A DNA stretch of 64,000 nucleotides, taken from Variovorax paradoxus. GTDB lineage: Bacteria; Pseudomonadota; Gammaproteobacteria; Burkholderiales; Burkholderiaceae_C. The notes under the pieces were generated by a model that saw nothing but the letters and a program-made list of their open reading frames with translations, made no database searches and was not told the DNA's origin. The DNA lies in assembly GCF_029919115.1 (NCBI RefSeq), contig NZ_CP123990.1, positions 62,001 to 126,000 on the forward strand. Reading direction: 5' to 3'. How positions within the stretch are numbered: position 1 is the stretch's first letter; each line of letters starts with the position of its first letter. The position numbers and the translations under genes are program-made. Below, piece after piece: positions 46,899-55,920 of the stretch.

Positions 46899-47834
46899 TC
46901 AGAGCCGGATGCCCCACCCGAAAGGATCGTTGTCGTCGATCAGCAATGTGGCTTCGGCGCTGATGTACGCCCGGCCGCGCAGGGTTGGGATGACCTTGCC
47001 GTCTTCCACCGTGTAGCTGGCTTCGAAGCGGCTGCCGATCACGCTGGCCTGCGTCCACACCTCGCCCGGCGCGAGCTTGCCGTCGGCCGCAAGGCAGGCG
47101 ATCTTGGCGCTGGTGCCGGTGCCGCATGGCGAACGGTCGTAGGCGTTGCCGGGGCAGAGCACGAAATTGCGGCTGTCTGCGCCGCCGTCGTCATCGGCAA
47201 AGAGTTCGATGTGGTCGATCTCCGCGCCTTCTGCCCCCGTGATGCCCTGCGCAGCGAGTGCCTTGCGAAGTGCCTCGGTGTAGCCGGTCAGCGCAGCGAG
47301 GTTGTCGCTGGCCACGCGCTGGCCGTGGTCGCTTACCAGGAAGAACCAGTTGCCGCCCCAAGCCACATCGCCGCGCACGGTGCCATGCTCCGGCAGTTCG
47401 ACAGCCACCTGGTGAAGATGCCGGTAGGCGGGCACGTTGCGCACACTCACCGAACCATCCGCATGCAGCGTGGTCGTGACGGTGCCCACGGGCGTTTCGA
47501 TGCGATGCTCGCCCACGCCGATGCGCCCCATATGCGCGAGGCTTGCCACCAGCCCGATGGTGCCGTGGCCGCACATGCCGAGGTAGCCGGCGTTGTTGAA
47601 GAAGATCACGCCCGCCGCGGCATCCTTGGATACCGGCTCGCACAGCAGCGCGCCTACCACCACGTCGCTGCCGCGCGGCTCGAGCACGGTGGCGGCGCGC
47701 CACTTGTCGTGCCGCTCGGCCAGCAGCGCGCGGCGCTCGGCCATGCTGCCGCCGCCCAGGTCTGGGAACCCGCCGATGACCAGGCGCGTGGGCTCGCCGC
47801 CCGTGTGCGAATCGACGATCTGGATGCGCTGCAT
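46899..47834 (-). CDS. 4-hydroxyproline 2-epimerase
   Basis: A 311-aa proline-racemase-family enzyme. Both catalytic cysteines are present, one in [13 protein letters not shown] and one in [14 protein letters not shown] Cys-Cys pair fits racemase/epimerase activity, whereas dehydratases of this family have Thr in the second position. It converts trans-4-hydroxy-L-proline to cis-4-hydroxy-D-proline, the first step of the pathway. The start [19 protein letters not shown] is the family norm. Confidence 0.93.
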   Translation of the reverse strand: MQRIQIVDSHTGGEPTRLVIGGFPDLGGGSMAERRALLAERHDKWRAATVLEPRGSDVVVGALLCEPVSKDAAAGVIFFNNAGYLGMCGHGTIGLVASLAHMGRIGVGEHRIETPVGTVTTTLHADGSVSVRNVPAYRHLHQVAVELPEHGTVRGDVAWGGNWFFLVSDHGQRVASDNLAALTGYTEALRKALAAQGITGAEGAEIDHIELFADDDGGADSRNFVLCPGNAYDRSPCGTGTSAKIACLAADGKLAPGEVWTQASVIGSRFEASYTVEDGKVIPTLRGRAYISAEATLLIDDNDPFGWGIRL

Positions 47835-47847
47835 GTCTTCCTTCGGC

Positions 47848-48990
47848 TCAGTAGCTGGCAAGCGCAACGGGCGCCGTGTTCTTGAAGGTGAACACCGTGA
47901 CCGGTGCCTGCTTCATGTTGCCCTTGTCGTCATAGCTGTAGGTTGCGGCCACGCCCTTGTAGGTGGTCTTGTAGAGCTCGGCGCCCACCTTGTCGGGATC
48001 GACGGAGTTGGCCTTTTGCATCGATTCGCCGATGAACATCACCTGGTCGTAGTACGAGGCCGCATAGGCGTCCGCGTCGACATTGAAGCGCTTCTTGAAC
48101 TTGGCCTTGAACGCCGGGCCGCTCTGCGCCTTTTCGAGAATGGAGCCGCCTTGCGCGCAGAACACCAGGTCGTTGACCGCATCTCCGCCGAGCTTGCCGG
48201 TGGCCGGGCTGCACACCGTGTCGCCACCCAGCAGCTTGCCGGGCACGGCCAGCTGCTTCATCTGGCGCGCCATGGGCGCCGCCTGCGGCGCATAGCCGCC
48301 GAAGAAGATGGCTTCAGGCGCCTTGGCCTTCATGTTGGTGAGGATGGCGGTGAAGTCCACGGCCTTGTCGGTGGTGAACTCCTGGCCGACGATGGTGAGC
48401 CCCTGCTTCTTCGCCTCTTTGGTGAACTCTTCCGCAAGGCCCTGGCCGAAGGCGGTGCGATCGTCGATGACACCCACCTTGGTAACCTTGAGCACCTTGG
48501 CCGCATACACGGCCATGCTGGAGCCGATCTGGTTGTCGCTCGCGATGATTCGATAAAGGTTCTTGTAGCCGCCCTGCGTGACCTTCGGGTTGGTGCCCAC
48601 GGTGGAAACCATGGTGCCGCCGTCGGCGTAGATGCGTGAAGCGGGAATGGCCACGCCCGAGCAGTACGGCCCCATGACGTACTTGACGCCGTCGTCCACG
48701 AGCTTTTGCGCAACGCTCACGCCGGTCTTGGCGTCGCACTGGTCGTCTTCGGACACCAGTTCGAACTTCAGCGTCTTGCCGCCGACAGTGATCTTCTTCG
48801 CGTTGAGTTCCTCGATGGCGAGGCGCACGCCGTTCTCATTGTCCTTGCCCGCGAATGCATTGGGACCCGAGAGCGGGCCGCTGTGGCCGATCTTCACGAC
48901 CTGCTCTTGGGCGCTGGCTTGGCCTGCGATGGTGAGGGCAGCGAGGCCCACGAGGCCGATGAATGGAACCATGCCTACTTTTGTCTTCAT
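47848..48990 (-). CDS. Branched-chain amino acid-type ABC transporter substrate-binding protein
   Basis: A 380-aa periplasmic type I binding protein with a signal peptide ([20 protein letters not shown], cleavage near ASAQE). The family start is [20 protein letters not shown], and a Cys pair occurs in EDDQCDAKT and GPYCSGVAI. Because it is embedded in the hydroxyproline operon it probably binds hydroxyproline or a related amino acid. No permease or ATPase genes are adjacent, so it must share a transporter encoded elsewhere. An AGGAAG site precedes the start. Confidence 0.9.
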   Translation of the reverse strand: MKTKVGMVPFIGLVGLAALTIAGQASAQEQVVKIGHSGPLSGPNAFAGKDNENGVRLAIEELNAKKITVGGKTLKFELVSEDDQCDAKTGVSVAQKLVDDGVKYVMGPYCSGVAIPASRIYADGGTMVSTVGTNPKVTQGGYKNLYRIIASDNQIGSSMAVYAAKVLKVTKVGVIDDRTAFGQGLAEEFTKEAKKQGLTIVGQEFTTDKAVDFTAILTNMKAKAPEAIFFGGYAPQAAPMARQMKQLAVPGKLLGGDTVCSPATGKLGGDAVNDLVFCAQGGSILEKAQSGPAFKAKFKKRFNVDADAYAASYYDQVMFIGESMQKANSVDPDKVGAELYKTTYKGVAATYSYDDKGNMKQAPVTVFTFKNTAPVALASY

Positions 48991-49028
48991 GCTTCTTCCT
49001 AGGTTGGGAACAATGAAAAGAGCGGTTA

Positions 49029-49943
49029 TTACATAACCGACTGGTACTGCACAGGCCTGGTGGCCAGCGCCTTGTTCACGATCGCCTCCACAGCCGCGCG
49101 CTCCTCGCCGACCAGGGGCAGGCGCGGGCGGCGCATGTGCTCGCTGCCCACCCCCACCAGCGCATCGATCAGCTTCAGGTTCTGCACCAGCTTGGTCGAC
49201 ACATCCAGGTGCAGCATCGGCGTCATCCACTGGTACAGCTTCAGCGCCTCGGCAAACTTGCCCGCCTTCATCAGGTCGTACAGCGCCACCGTCTCGCGCG
49301 GGAATGCGCAGCCCACGCCCGCCAGCAGGCCATCGCAGCCCAGCGCCAGCCCCTCGTACGCCAGGTCGTCCACCCCCAGGAACAGCTGGTAGCGATCGCC
49401 CACCGTGTTGCGCAGGTCCGTGATGCGGCGGATGTTGTCCGTGCTCTCCTTGATGGCCGCAATCCACTCGCAGTCCGCGAGCTCCACCATGTGCTCGGGC
49501 TTCAGGTCCACCCGGTAGGCCACCGGGTTGTTGTAGACCATGATCGGCTTTTGCGCCGCATTGGCGATGGTGCGCACATTCAGCATTGCCTCGCGCGCAT
49601 CGGCCACGTAGATCACCGAGGGCATCACCATGAAGCCCGCCACCCCCAGCTTGTTGGCCCCTTCCACATAGCGCAGCGCTTCGCGCGTGCTGGTTTCCGA
49701 CACATTCGCCAGCACCGGGATGCGCCCGTCGGCCGCCTCCAGGGCGATCTGGGCCACCTGCAGCTTTTCTTCCAACGTGAGCGTGCTTGCCTCCCCCAGC
49801 GAGCCGCAGGTGACCAGGCCGTGAATGCCGTTGCGGATCTGGAAGTCGATGTGGCGCGCGGTGCCCTCCGCGTCGATGCGCTCGTCGGCGTGGAACTTGG
49901 TGGTGATGGCGGGGAAGATGCCTTGCCAGCGGGGATTGGTCAC
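49029..49943 (-). CDS. DapA-family lyase, probable 1-pyrroline-4-hydroxy-2-carboxylate deaminase
   Basis: A 304-aa DHDPS/N-acetylneuraminate lyase-family protein. The Schiff-base lysine is in WIAAIKESTDN, the tyrosine in MVYNNPVAYRVD, and the substrate loop in GLVTCGSLGEASTLT. In hydroxyproline degradation this family deaminates 1-pyrroline-4-hydroxy-2-carboxylate to alpha-ketoglutarate semialdehyde. The GTG start at 49943 has AGGAGC at good distance. It is the first gene of the operon, just behind the AT-rich operator. Confidence 0.87.
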   Translation of the reverse strand: MTNPRWQGIFPAITTKFHADERIDAEGTARHIDFQIRNGIHGLVTCGSLGEASTLTLEEKLQVAQIALEAADGRIPVLANVSETSTREALRYVEGANKLGVAGFMVMPSVIYVADAREAMLNVRTIANAAQKPIMVYNNPVAYRVDLKPEHMVELADCEWIAAIKESTDNIRRITDLRNTVGDRYQLFLGVDDLAYEGLALGCDGLLAGVGCAFPRETVALYDLMKAGKFAEALKLYQWMTPMLHLDVSTKLVQNLKLIDALVGVGSEHMRRPRLPLVGEERAAVEAIVNKALATRPVQYQSVM

Positions 49944-49987
49944 GGTGGTGCTCCTGAGGTGTGCGGTGGAAATCAGGCTCACTTTAA

Positions 49988-50004
49988 ATATATTAATAAT
50001 ATAT
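49988..50004. promoter_or_regulatory. AT-rich 17-bp palindrome, probable GntR operator
   Basis: ATATATTA-A-TAATATAT is a perfect palindrome in DNA that is otherwise very GC-rich. It lies 45 bp upstream of the first gene of the hydroxyproline operon. The placement and symmetry fit an FCD-type GntR repressor site overlapping the promoter. Confidence 0.75.
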
Positions 50005-50073
50005 CGTCAAGACATTTCTGCTTTGCCGCGGCTCTGGAGCGGGCCGGCTTGTCCACGGTTGCTGGCTGGGGGC

Positions 50074-51420
50074 CTATTCGGCGCGAGGGGCGCCGGCGCT
50101 GCCGATGTCGGCAAGACCCGAGCGAAAGCGCTCGGCTTCGCTTCGCATGCCGCGCGAAATGGCTTCCCAGGTCCGCGCAGGGAAATCGGCCGGCAGCAGA
50201 GCCTCTACTTCTCCCAACGCCTCATCCAGCGACTCCACCATGCCGAGCATGGCGTTCCATACGTCGATGCCGCCATTCTTCATTGCCAACTGGTGCCAAT
50301 GGCGCGCCTGGATGGTGTGGAAAACGTAGTGCTTGTTCTTGGAACGAACCGCCATCGCCAGGCCGGCCTTGCGCGGCTGGAACTGGTTGGGCCCGTTGCC
50401 GAAATAAGGCCACATCGAAATGATGTCGTAGAGCGGCGTCATGTCATAGACGTCGCCCTGGTACAGGCGGACTGAAAAGTTCTTGGCGTGGCCGTCTGTT
50501 GCGGCCAGCAGAAAGAAGGCCAGCTGGGTCAGGAGAAACCGGGCGCGGTCGTCGGCACTCCGGCTTCCTTGCAGGAGTTGCAGGCAGTTGGGCATGCCGG
50601 GGCCTTCGTCTTGCTCGTACTTCCTGGTCGAAGGCAACCCCATGGCCTGGCAAAAGTCTTCTTGCGGCAGGCGCGCGATCCATGTGCCGCCATCCTTCCA
50701 CTCGCGATCGAAGCGCTCCACCACCAGAACCGTCTGCCCCTCGAAGGCCGCGATGGATGTAGGCGCCACAGGCAAGCCGAGCGCTTCGACGATCTGCGCG
50801 CAAAGCCATTCGTTCTGCACCGAGTCGGATGCGTCCACGCGCCGTGAACCGCCGATGAGCCCGAGCGGCAGCTTGATGATGTGCGTGGTGGGCGTGGCGC
50901 CGTGCGGGCGGCACCATGCGCCGTTCCAGCGGGTGAGGGCGGTCTTCTCCTGGGCGCCGGCAAGAGAGATGCGAAACAGATCTTCGTCGCGCATGCTTTC
51001 GGGCGTGGCATCGGACGGAACGGACCGCAGCAGCTCGGCGACCTCTTTATTGCCAAGGGGCTCGCAGTTCATGGCCTTCCAGCCCTCGGGCTCGGCACCT
51101 GCGGGCAGCAGCTGCACGGCGCCGACACAGTCGCGGCCAATGGCTTCGAGCAAGTCGAAGGTACCGATGTCCTTGAGCTTGAAGCGATGACCCAGGCGCA
51201 TCCGTACCGCGATGTTGTCCGGCAGCAGATTGTCGAAGTAGTTCCTGACCGCGTCGCCCCGGACTTCGAGCGTGCTGTTGATCGGAATTGACAGCGACAG
51301 CGACCGCTGCCGCGGTGACTCAAGCCACTTCGGGTGATACCGGAAAGTGTGGGAATCCCGATCGACAAGCCAGGTGCCGACCAGCTCCCCGTTCATCCAC
51401 GCATTCAGCGCCTGCATCAC
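50074..51420 (-). CDS. hipA: HipA-family toxin kinase
   Basis: A 448-aa Ser/Thr kinase-like toxin of the HipA family. Signatures are FRISLAGAQEKTAL (the auto-phosphorylated serine region), LLAATDGHAKNFSV (catalytic Asp) and MTPLYDIISMWPY (metal-binding Asp). E. coli HipA phosphorylates glutamyl-tRNA synthetase and stalls translation. The start overlaps the hipB stop by 4 nt, so toxin translation is coupled to the antitoxin. No key residue looks lost, so it is probably active. Confidence 0.92.
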   Translation of the reverse strand: MMQALNAWMNGELVGTWLVDRDSHTFRYHPKWLESPRQRSLSLSIPINSTLEVRGDAVRNYFDNLLPDNIAVRMRLGHRFKLKDIGTFDLLEAIGRDCVGAVQLLPAGAEPEGWKAMNCEPLGNKEVAELLRSVPSDATPESMRDEDLFRISLAGAQEKTALTRWNGAWCRPHGATPTTHIIKLPLGLIGGSRRVDASDSVQNEWLCAQIVEALGLPVAPTSIAAFEGQTVLVVERFDREWKDGGTWIARLPQEDFCQAMGLPSTRKYEQDEGPGMPNCLQLLQGSRSADDRARFLLTQLAFFLLAATDGHAKNFSVRLYQGDVYDMTPLYDIISMWPYFGNGPNQFQPRKAGLAMAVRSKNKHYVFHTIQARHWHQLAMKNGGIDVWNAMLGMVESLDEALGEVEALLPADFPARTWEAISRGMRSEAERFRSGLADIGSAGAPRAE

Positions 51421-51944
51421 CAGGAGCCAGTCTTCGGCCGGACGACGAAACTGCGGCGCGATGTCGGCTTGACATCCTTGCCCGGATTGAGGGCTTCCAG
51501 CTGCCGGAGCAATGCGCCCGGCGCGGTCGGTTGAACTTGAGCCGAGCCGGCCTCGGACGATTGGAGCGGCGGAGCGCTGGCCTCCCTGGGAGACAGCGTG
51601 ACCAGCACGGAGCCATCACCCATCGTCTTTGTCGTCCATGGTCCCGCCGGAAGGTTCACGGCTGTTTCCTGGGGCGGCTCATACCTTTTCGAGGGCTCTT
51701 CCATCGCGTACTGGACGCCGCCCGAAGGCGTTTCCTCACGCAGGAAAAAGGTCGCGCCCAAGGTCGACAGGAGCTTTGTCAGTTGCTCGAGGCTGACAGC
51801 CCCGGGATTCGCTTCGATCTCCGCTATTCGTGCCTGGCTGACACCCACGAGCGCACCGGCTTGCGCCTGAGTCAGGCCGCGTTTTTTGCGTAGCGCCTTC
51901 AGGTGGGGCCGCAACTGGTCGACAAAGCGAAGGGGATAGTCCAT
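51417..51944 (-). CDS. hipB: HipB-type antitoxin (XRE family)
   Basis: A 175-aa protein with an XRE helix-turn-helix in residues 12-68 (KRGLTQAQAGALVGVSQARIAEIE) and a long Pro/Ser-rich C-terminal extension. It neutralises HipA and represses the operon. The start at 51944 (MDYPLRFVDQLRPHLK) is chosen because the consensus promoter lies immediately upstream; an ATG at 51989 would fall inside that promoter. It is longer than E. coli HipB (88 aa). Confidence 0.9.
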   Translation of the reverse strand: MDYPLRFVDQLRPHLKALRKKRGLTQAQAGALVGVSQARIAEIEANPGAVSLEQLTKLLSTLGATFFLREETPSGGVQYAMEEPSKRYEPPQETAVNLPAGPWTTKTMGDGSVLVTLSPREASAPPLQSSEAGSAQVQPTAPGALLRQLEALNPGKDVKPTSRRSFVVRPKTGSW

Positions 51945-51982
51945 CTTGCAAGCAAGATATCGGCCTTGGCTTATTTTGTCAA
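51943..51982 (-). promoter_or_regulatory. hipBA promoter with operator over the -10 and start codon
   Basis: A perfect TTGACA (51977-51982) lies 17 bp from TATCTT (51954-51959) on the minus strand. The predicted transcription start near 51947 is only about 3 nt before the ATG, so the message is nearly leaderless. A perfect inverted repeat ATCTTGC-AA-GCAAGAT (51943-51958) covers the -10 and start codon and is a likely HipB site. Confidence 0.8.
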
Positions 51983-52054
51983 CATACAAGGTTTAGCTTA
52001 TTTTTACCGGATACTTGCCTGAGCCAGTAATTTCGCAAAACAAGACTTAGCCTA
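51964..52054. repeat. Three related CAAGNNTTAGCNTA repeats upstream of hipBA
   Basis: CAAGGTTTAGCTTA (51987-52000) and CAAGACTTAGCCTA (52041-52054) are 54 bp apart. A shorter version, CCTTGGCTTA, starts at 51964 inside the hipBA promoter. They may be extra HipB or other regulator sites. Confidence 0.45.
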
Positions 52055-52067
52055 TATCTATATCTCG

Positions 52068-53081
52068 CTAGTCGATCTTCGCCCCAGAAGCCTTCACCAC
52101 CGCTCCCATTGCATCCCAATCGGCGCGCAACAGCTTCTGGAAGTCCTCCGCGCTCTGCGTACGCGGCTCCACGCCCAAGCGCTTGAAGCGCTCCTGAATC
52201 ACCGGATCGGCCAGCACCTTGTTGGTGGCCGCGTTCAGGCGCTCGACCTCTGCCTTGGGCGTGCCGGCGGGTGCGAGCAGGCCAATCCATGAATCGAAGG
52301 CATAGCCCGGCAGACCGCTCTCCGCAACCGTCGGCAGGCTCGGCAGGAAAGGGCTGCGCGCCTTGCCTGTGGAAGCGAGCAGCTTCATGCGCGGGTCGGC
52401 CTGGAAACCCATCACGCCGATGCTCGACGAAATAACCGCTTGCACCCGCCCCGCGAGCACCTCGTTCACCGCTTCGCCCGTGGACTTGGTTGGAATATGC
52501 GTCATCTCCAATCCTGCCTTGGCAAGGAACGATGCCATTGCCAGATGCGTGGCACTGCCGTTGCCCGCCGAGGCGTAGTTGTACTTGCCCGGGTTGGCCT
52601 TCACCTCCTTGATGAAGTCGGCCGTACTCGACACGTTGAGCCCGCTTGCCACCGCCAGCACATAGCCCGCATTGCCGATGTTGGCCACTCCCACGAAATC
52701 CTTCAGCGGGTCGTACGAGAGCTTGCTGTACAAAAAGCCGGCGATGTTGTGGCTTGCCGCCGCGAGCAGCAGTGTGTTGCCGTCCGCCGCGGACTTGGCC
52801 ACCGCCGCCGCGCCCACCGTGCCACCCGCACCCGCACGGTTCTCGACGATGGCACCGGCATTCAGCGCCGCGCCAAGCTCCGCGTTGAGCGATCGGGCCA
52901 CCGTGTCTTGCACCGCGCCGGTGCCAAACGGCACAACGATGTGAATCACGCGCTGCTGCTGTTGTTGCTGCGCCTGCACAGGTGCGAAGGCGCCAACAAG
53001 CGCCGTGGCGGCTGCAACTGCAGCCAGCGAACGTCGGGTGAACAGGGTCGGGGTCATCGGAGTGGCCGCTTTCATCATCAT
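52068..53081 (-). CDS. TctC/Bug-family periplasmic solute-binding protein
   Basis: A 337-aa exported protein. The signal peptide includes RRSLAAVAAATALVGAFAPV and cleavage is expected before a run of glutamines (QAQQQQQQ). Family motifs are IHIVVPFGTGAVQDTVAR, VENRAGAGGTVGAA and MTHIPTKSTGEAVNE. Three ATG codons in a row begin the gene (53081, 53078, 53075). It lies 17 bp after the M20 peptidase gene on the same strand, so the ligand may be that enzyme's substrate or product. Confidence 0.9.
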   Translation of the reverse strand: MMMKAATPMTPTLFTRRSLAAVAAATALVGAFAPVQAQQQQQQRVIHIVVPFGTGAVQDTVARSLNAELGAALNAGAIVENRAGAGGTVGAAAVAKSAADGNTLLLAAASHNIAGFLYSKLSYDPLKDFVGVANIGNAGYVLAVASGLNVSSTADFIKEVKANPGKYNYASAGNGSATHLAMASFLAKAGLEMTHIPTKSTGEAVNEVLAGRVQAVISSSIGVMGFQADPRMKLLASTGKARSPFLPSLPTVAESGLPGYAFDSWIGLLAPAGTPKAEVERLNAATNKVLADPVIQERFKRLGVEPRTQSAEDFQKLLRADWDAMGAVVKASGAKID

Positions 53082-53098
53082 TGAGTGGCAATAAAACT

Positions 53099-54304
53099 TC
53101 AGGTACCCGATGGCAGCCAGCGCTGTACCAGCTTCACGAAATAACTGGCGCCGATCGGGATGATCTCGTCGTTGAAGTCGAACGAGGTGTTGTGGATGAT
53201 GCAAGGGCCGGGCCCGTGACCGTCGAGCCGATGGTCGCCGTCGCCATTGCCGAGGAAGGCGTAGCAGCCGGGCCGCGCGAGCAGCATGTGTGCGAAGTCT
53301 TCGGCGCCCATCACGGCGGGGAAGTTGTCGGTGACCATGCCGTCGCCCACCACCTCCCGCATCACGCCCGCGGCAAAGCGCGCCTCGGCCGCGTGGTTGA
53401 CCACCGGCGGCGAAGAGCGGTTGAAAAAAACCTCGGCCGTGCAGCCGTGCGCGGCAGCCACGCCGGCGGCCACCTCGCGCAGCCGTGCCTCGATCTTGTC
53501 GATGGCATCGATCGAGAAGGTGCGGATGGTGCCGCCGACCGTGGCCATATCGGGAATCACGTTGGGTGCATCGGAGCCCTGCAGCTGCGTCACGGCGAGC
53601 AGCGCGCGTTCGGTGCTTGGAATGGTGCGCGGCACGATGGTCTGCAGTTGCTGCGCGAGCGTGACTACCGCTGCCACCGGGTCGATGCCCGTGTGCGGCA
53701 TCGACGCATGCGTGCCGCGCCCACGCACGGTGATCTTGTAGGTATTGCTCGACGCCATCAGCGCGCCTTCGTTGAGCGCAAAGCGGCCCACGTCGCCGAC
53801 CGGAAAGTTGTGCAGCGCAAAGACCGCGTCGCACGGAAAGCGCTCGAACAAGCCGTCCTGGATCATCTTCTTGGCGCCGGCCTTGCCCATTTCTTCCGCG
53901 GGCTGAAAGATGAAATGCACCGTGCCGTCGAAGTCGTCCGGCCCCTGCTGCGACAAGTGCCAGGCCGCGGCCAGCAGCATCGTGGTGTGGCCGTCGTGGC
54001 CGCAGGCGTGCATGCGGCCGGCGTGGGTCGACTTGTGGGCGAATTCGTTGGCCTCGTGCAGCGGCAGCGCGTCCATGTCGGCGCGCAGGCCGATGGTGCG
54101 CGAGCTGGTGCCCTTGCGCAGCACGCCCACAAGGCCGGTGCCGGCAATGCCGCGGTGCACTTCGATGCCCCATTCGGCAAGCAGGCCCGCCACCTTTTCA
54201 GAGGTGCGGTGCTCTTCGAAACCGAGTTCAGGGTGGGCGTGAATGTCGCGTCGGATATCGACGAAGCGGGAGACGTTGTTGGCGAAGGAGTCGACGATGT
54301 TCAT
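53099..54304 (-). CDS. M20-family amidohydrolase (hippurate hydrolase/aminoacylase-like)
   Basis: A 401-aa zinc peptidase of the M20D group. Motifs are RRDIHAHPELGFEE, GLRADMDALPLHE, the metal ligands in HACGHDGHT, IFQPAEEMGKAG and a dimerisation domain with VRGRGTHASMPH. Such enzymes cleave N-acyl amino acids, indole-3-acetyl amino acids or similar amides. The start at 54304 gives the normal family N terminus. It is paired with a TctC-type binding protein. Confidence 0.92.
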   Translation of the reverse strand: MNIVDSFANNVSRFVDIRRDIHAHPELGFEEHRTSEKVAGLLAEWGIEVHRGIAGTGLVGVLRKGTSSRTIGLRADMDALPLHEANEFAHKSTHAGRMHACGHDGHTTMLLAAAWHLSQQGPDDFDGTVHFIFQPAEEMGKAGAKKMIQDGLFERFPCDAVFALHNFPVGDVGRFALNEGALMASSNTYKITVRGRGTHASMPHTGIDPVAAVVTLAQQLQTIVPRTIPSTERALLAVTQLQGSDAPNVIPDMATVGGTIRTFSIDAIDKIEARLREVAAGVAAAHGCTAEVFFNRSSPPVVNHAAEARFAAGVMREVVGDGMVTDNFPAVMGAEDFAHMLLARPGCYAFLGNGDGDHRLDGHGPGPCIIHNTSFDFNDEIIPIGASYFVKLVQRWLPSGT

Positions 54305-54381
54305 GAGGGTGGAAGCTGCGGCGGAGTCGTTCGAAGCGAACGATTCTGGCGCAGCTGCCCACCCGGTGCAAAAACACAGGC

Positions 54382-55248
54382 TCAGGCCAGCCGGCCTTCC
54401 TGCCGCAGCCGCGCGCCAATGCGGCGGATCTCGGCTTCGCCTTGGTCCAGCGCGGCCTTGCTCGTGTGCACCGAGTAGTGGCCCATCACCAGTTCGTGCG
54501 GATGCTTCACAGCCGACCCGAGGACGAAGGACGTATTGCCGCGCCCCACGAAGTCGATGGCCCCGCCGGATTCTTCGAACACCGCCAGCTCGCCTGTACC
54601 GATGGGTTCGCCGCCGGTGCCCGCGTCGAGCCGGCCCGCGCTGACCGCGACCCAGCCCACCGTGTGGCCTGCGGGCGGCGTGTAGCGCCAGTGCTCGCCG
54701 TCTTTCAGCTGCACGGCCAGATAGTTCATCGGTGCCGGTGCCGGAATGGGGCTTTGGGCCGCGCCATAGCGGCCGAGCAGCACGCGCGCCGGGCCTTCGA
54801 CCGGCACCTGCAAGGGCGCCAGGTAGATGCTTTGGGCCGGTGCGTTTTCTTCGGATGCCGGCAGGGCCACCCAGAGCTGGAAGCCTTGCACGCGCCTGGT
54901 GTCGGGCGCGGGCGCGCCGTCGTGCCACACGCCGTTGCCGGCGCGCATCCACTCGACGCCGCCGGCAGGCAGCACGCCCTTTTCGCCGGTCGTGTCTTCG
55001 TACAGCGTGTCGCCTTCGATCAGCCAGGTGAGCGTGGCAATGCCCGAGTGCGGGTGCATGCCGAAGCCTTTGCGGCCGCCCGCCGTGTCGAAACCAAAGA
55101 GGTCGAGAAACACGAATGGCTTGAGAAACTCGCCCAGATCGCCCGGGCTCATCAGCCGGATGATCGGCCCGTGCTGCGAGCCCATCGTGCGGTAGACGAT
55201 GGCGCGGGCTTCGGTGGCGGCGGGGAGGGTGGCGGTTGCGGTAGTCAT
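54382..55248 (-). CDS. Pirin-family cupin protein
   Basis: A 288-aa bicupin of the pirin family. The metal site is in FGMHPHSGIATLTWLIEG with later Glu/His in GGVEWMRAGNGVWHD. Bacterial pirins can be quercetinases or redox-linked regulators. The start overlaps the stop of the FMN reductase gene by 4 nt, so the two are a coupled pair, divergent from a LysR regulator that probably controls them. Confidence 0.88.
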   Translation of the reverse strand: MTTATATLPAATEARAIVYRTMGSQHGPIIRLMSPGDLGEFLKPFVFLDLFGFDTAGGRKGFGMHPHSGIATLTWLIEGDTLYEDTTGEKGVLPAGGVEWMRAGNGVWHDGAPAPDTRRVQGFQLWVALPASEENAPAQSIYLAPLQVPVEGPARVLLGRYGAAQSPIPAPAPMNYLAVQLKDGEHWRYTPPAGHTVGWVAVSAGRLDAGTGGEPIGTGELAVFEESGGAIDFVGRGNTSFVLGSAVKHPHELVMGHYSVHTSKAALDQGEAEIRRIGARLRQEGRLA

Positions 55249-55835
55249 GCAGCCTCCCTGGCGTTCTTCAGCGCCTTGGTCCACCAGGCAAGGTCGTCGA
55301 GCATGCCGCTGGCGGCCTGCGCCAGGTGCGGAAAGTCTTCGAAGGTCTTGCCCTGCTGCCAGATACCGAGGAACTCGACCATGCCGATGTGCACCGCATT
55401 GCGCACGGGCGCCATCTGCATCTCGACTGCGATGAGCCGCAGCTGCTCCACCGCGCGCGCAGCGCCCACGCCGCCATAGCCCACGAAGCCGATCGGCTTG
55501 CGGATGAACTCCTTGTAGGCCCAGTCGATCGCGTTCTTCAGCACTGCGCTCGGGCCATGGTTGTATTCGGGCGTGACGACGATCAGGCCGTCCAGTGTGT
55601 CGAGCTTGGCGGCCCAATGCTGCGCAGCCTCGTTCTTTACCGGCCCCCAGGCCGGCGCACCCGCCTCGTTGAAAAAGGGCAGCGGATGGTCGCGCAGGTC
55701 GATCAGTTCAAACGACAGATCGGTGCGCTGCCTGGCCAGCTCGTAGATCCAGTGCGCAGGCTTTTCGCCGAAGCGGCCTTCGCGGGTCGAGCCGATGATG
55801 ATTCCGATGCGGGGTGATTGTTGTTGCGTGGTCAT
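55245..55835 (-). CDS. NADPH-dependent FMN reductase/quinone reductase
   Basis: A 196-aa flavodoxin-like protein. The FMN phosphate loop is IGIIIGSTREGRFGEK, with LIVVTPEYNHGPSAVLKNAI for the isoalloxazine site, as in ArsH/chromate reductase-type enzymes. It reduces flavins or quinones with NAD(P)H. The ATG at 55835 is used; a GTG two codons upstream is possible. It is the first gene of the pair with pirin and divergent from the LysR gene at 55921. Confidence 0.9.
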   Translation of the reverse strand: MTTQQQSPRIGIIIGSTREGRFGEKPAHWIYELARQRTDLSFELIDLRDHPLPFFNEAGAPAWGPVKNEAAQHWAAKLDTLDGLIVVTPEYNHGPSAVLKNAIDWAYKEFIRKPIGFVGYGGVGAARAVEQLRLIAVEMQMAPVRNAVHIGMVEFLGIWQQGKTFEDFPHLAQAASGMLDDLAWWTKALKNAREAA

Positions 55836-55920
55836 GGGCACAAGGTTAGGGTCGCATCCATTGATCGACTAGACGGCAGAATCGGATTGCACTCGTCCAT
55901 TCAAAGAAGGAATTGCCGCC

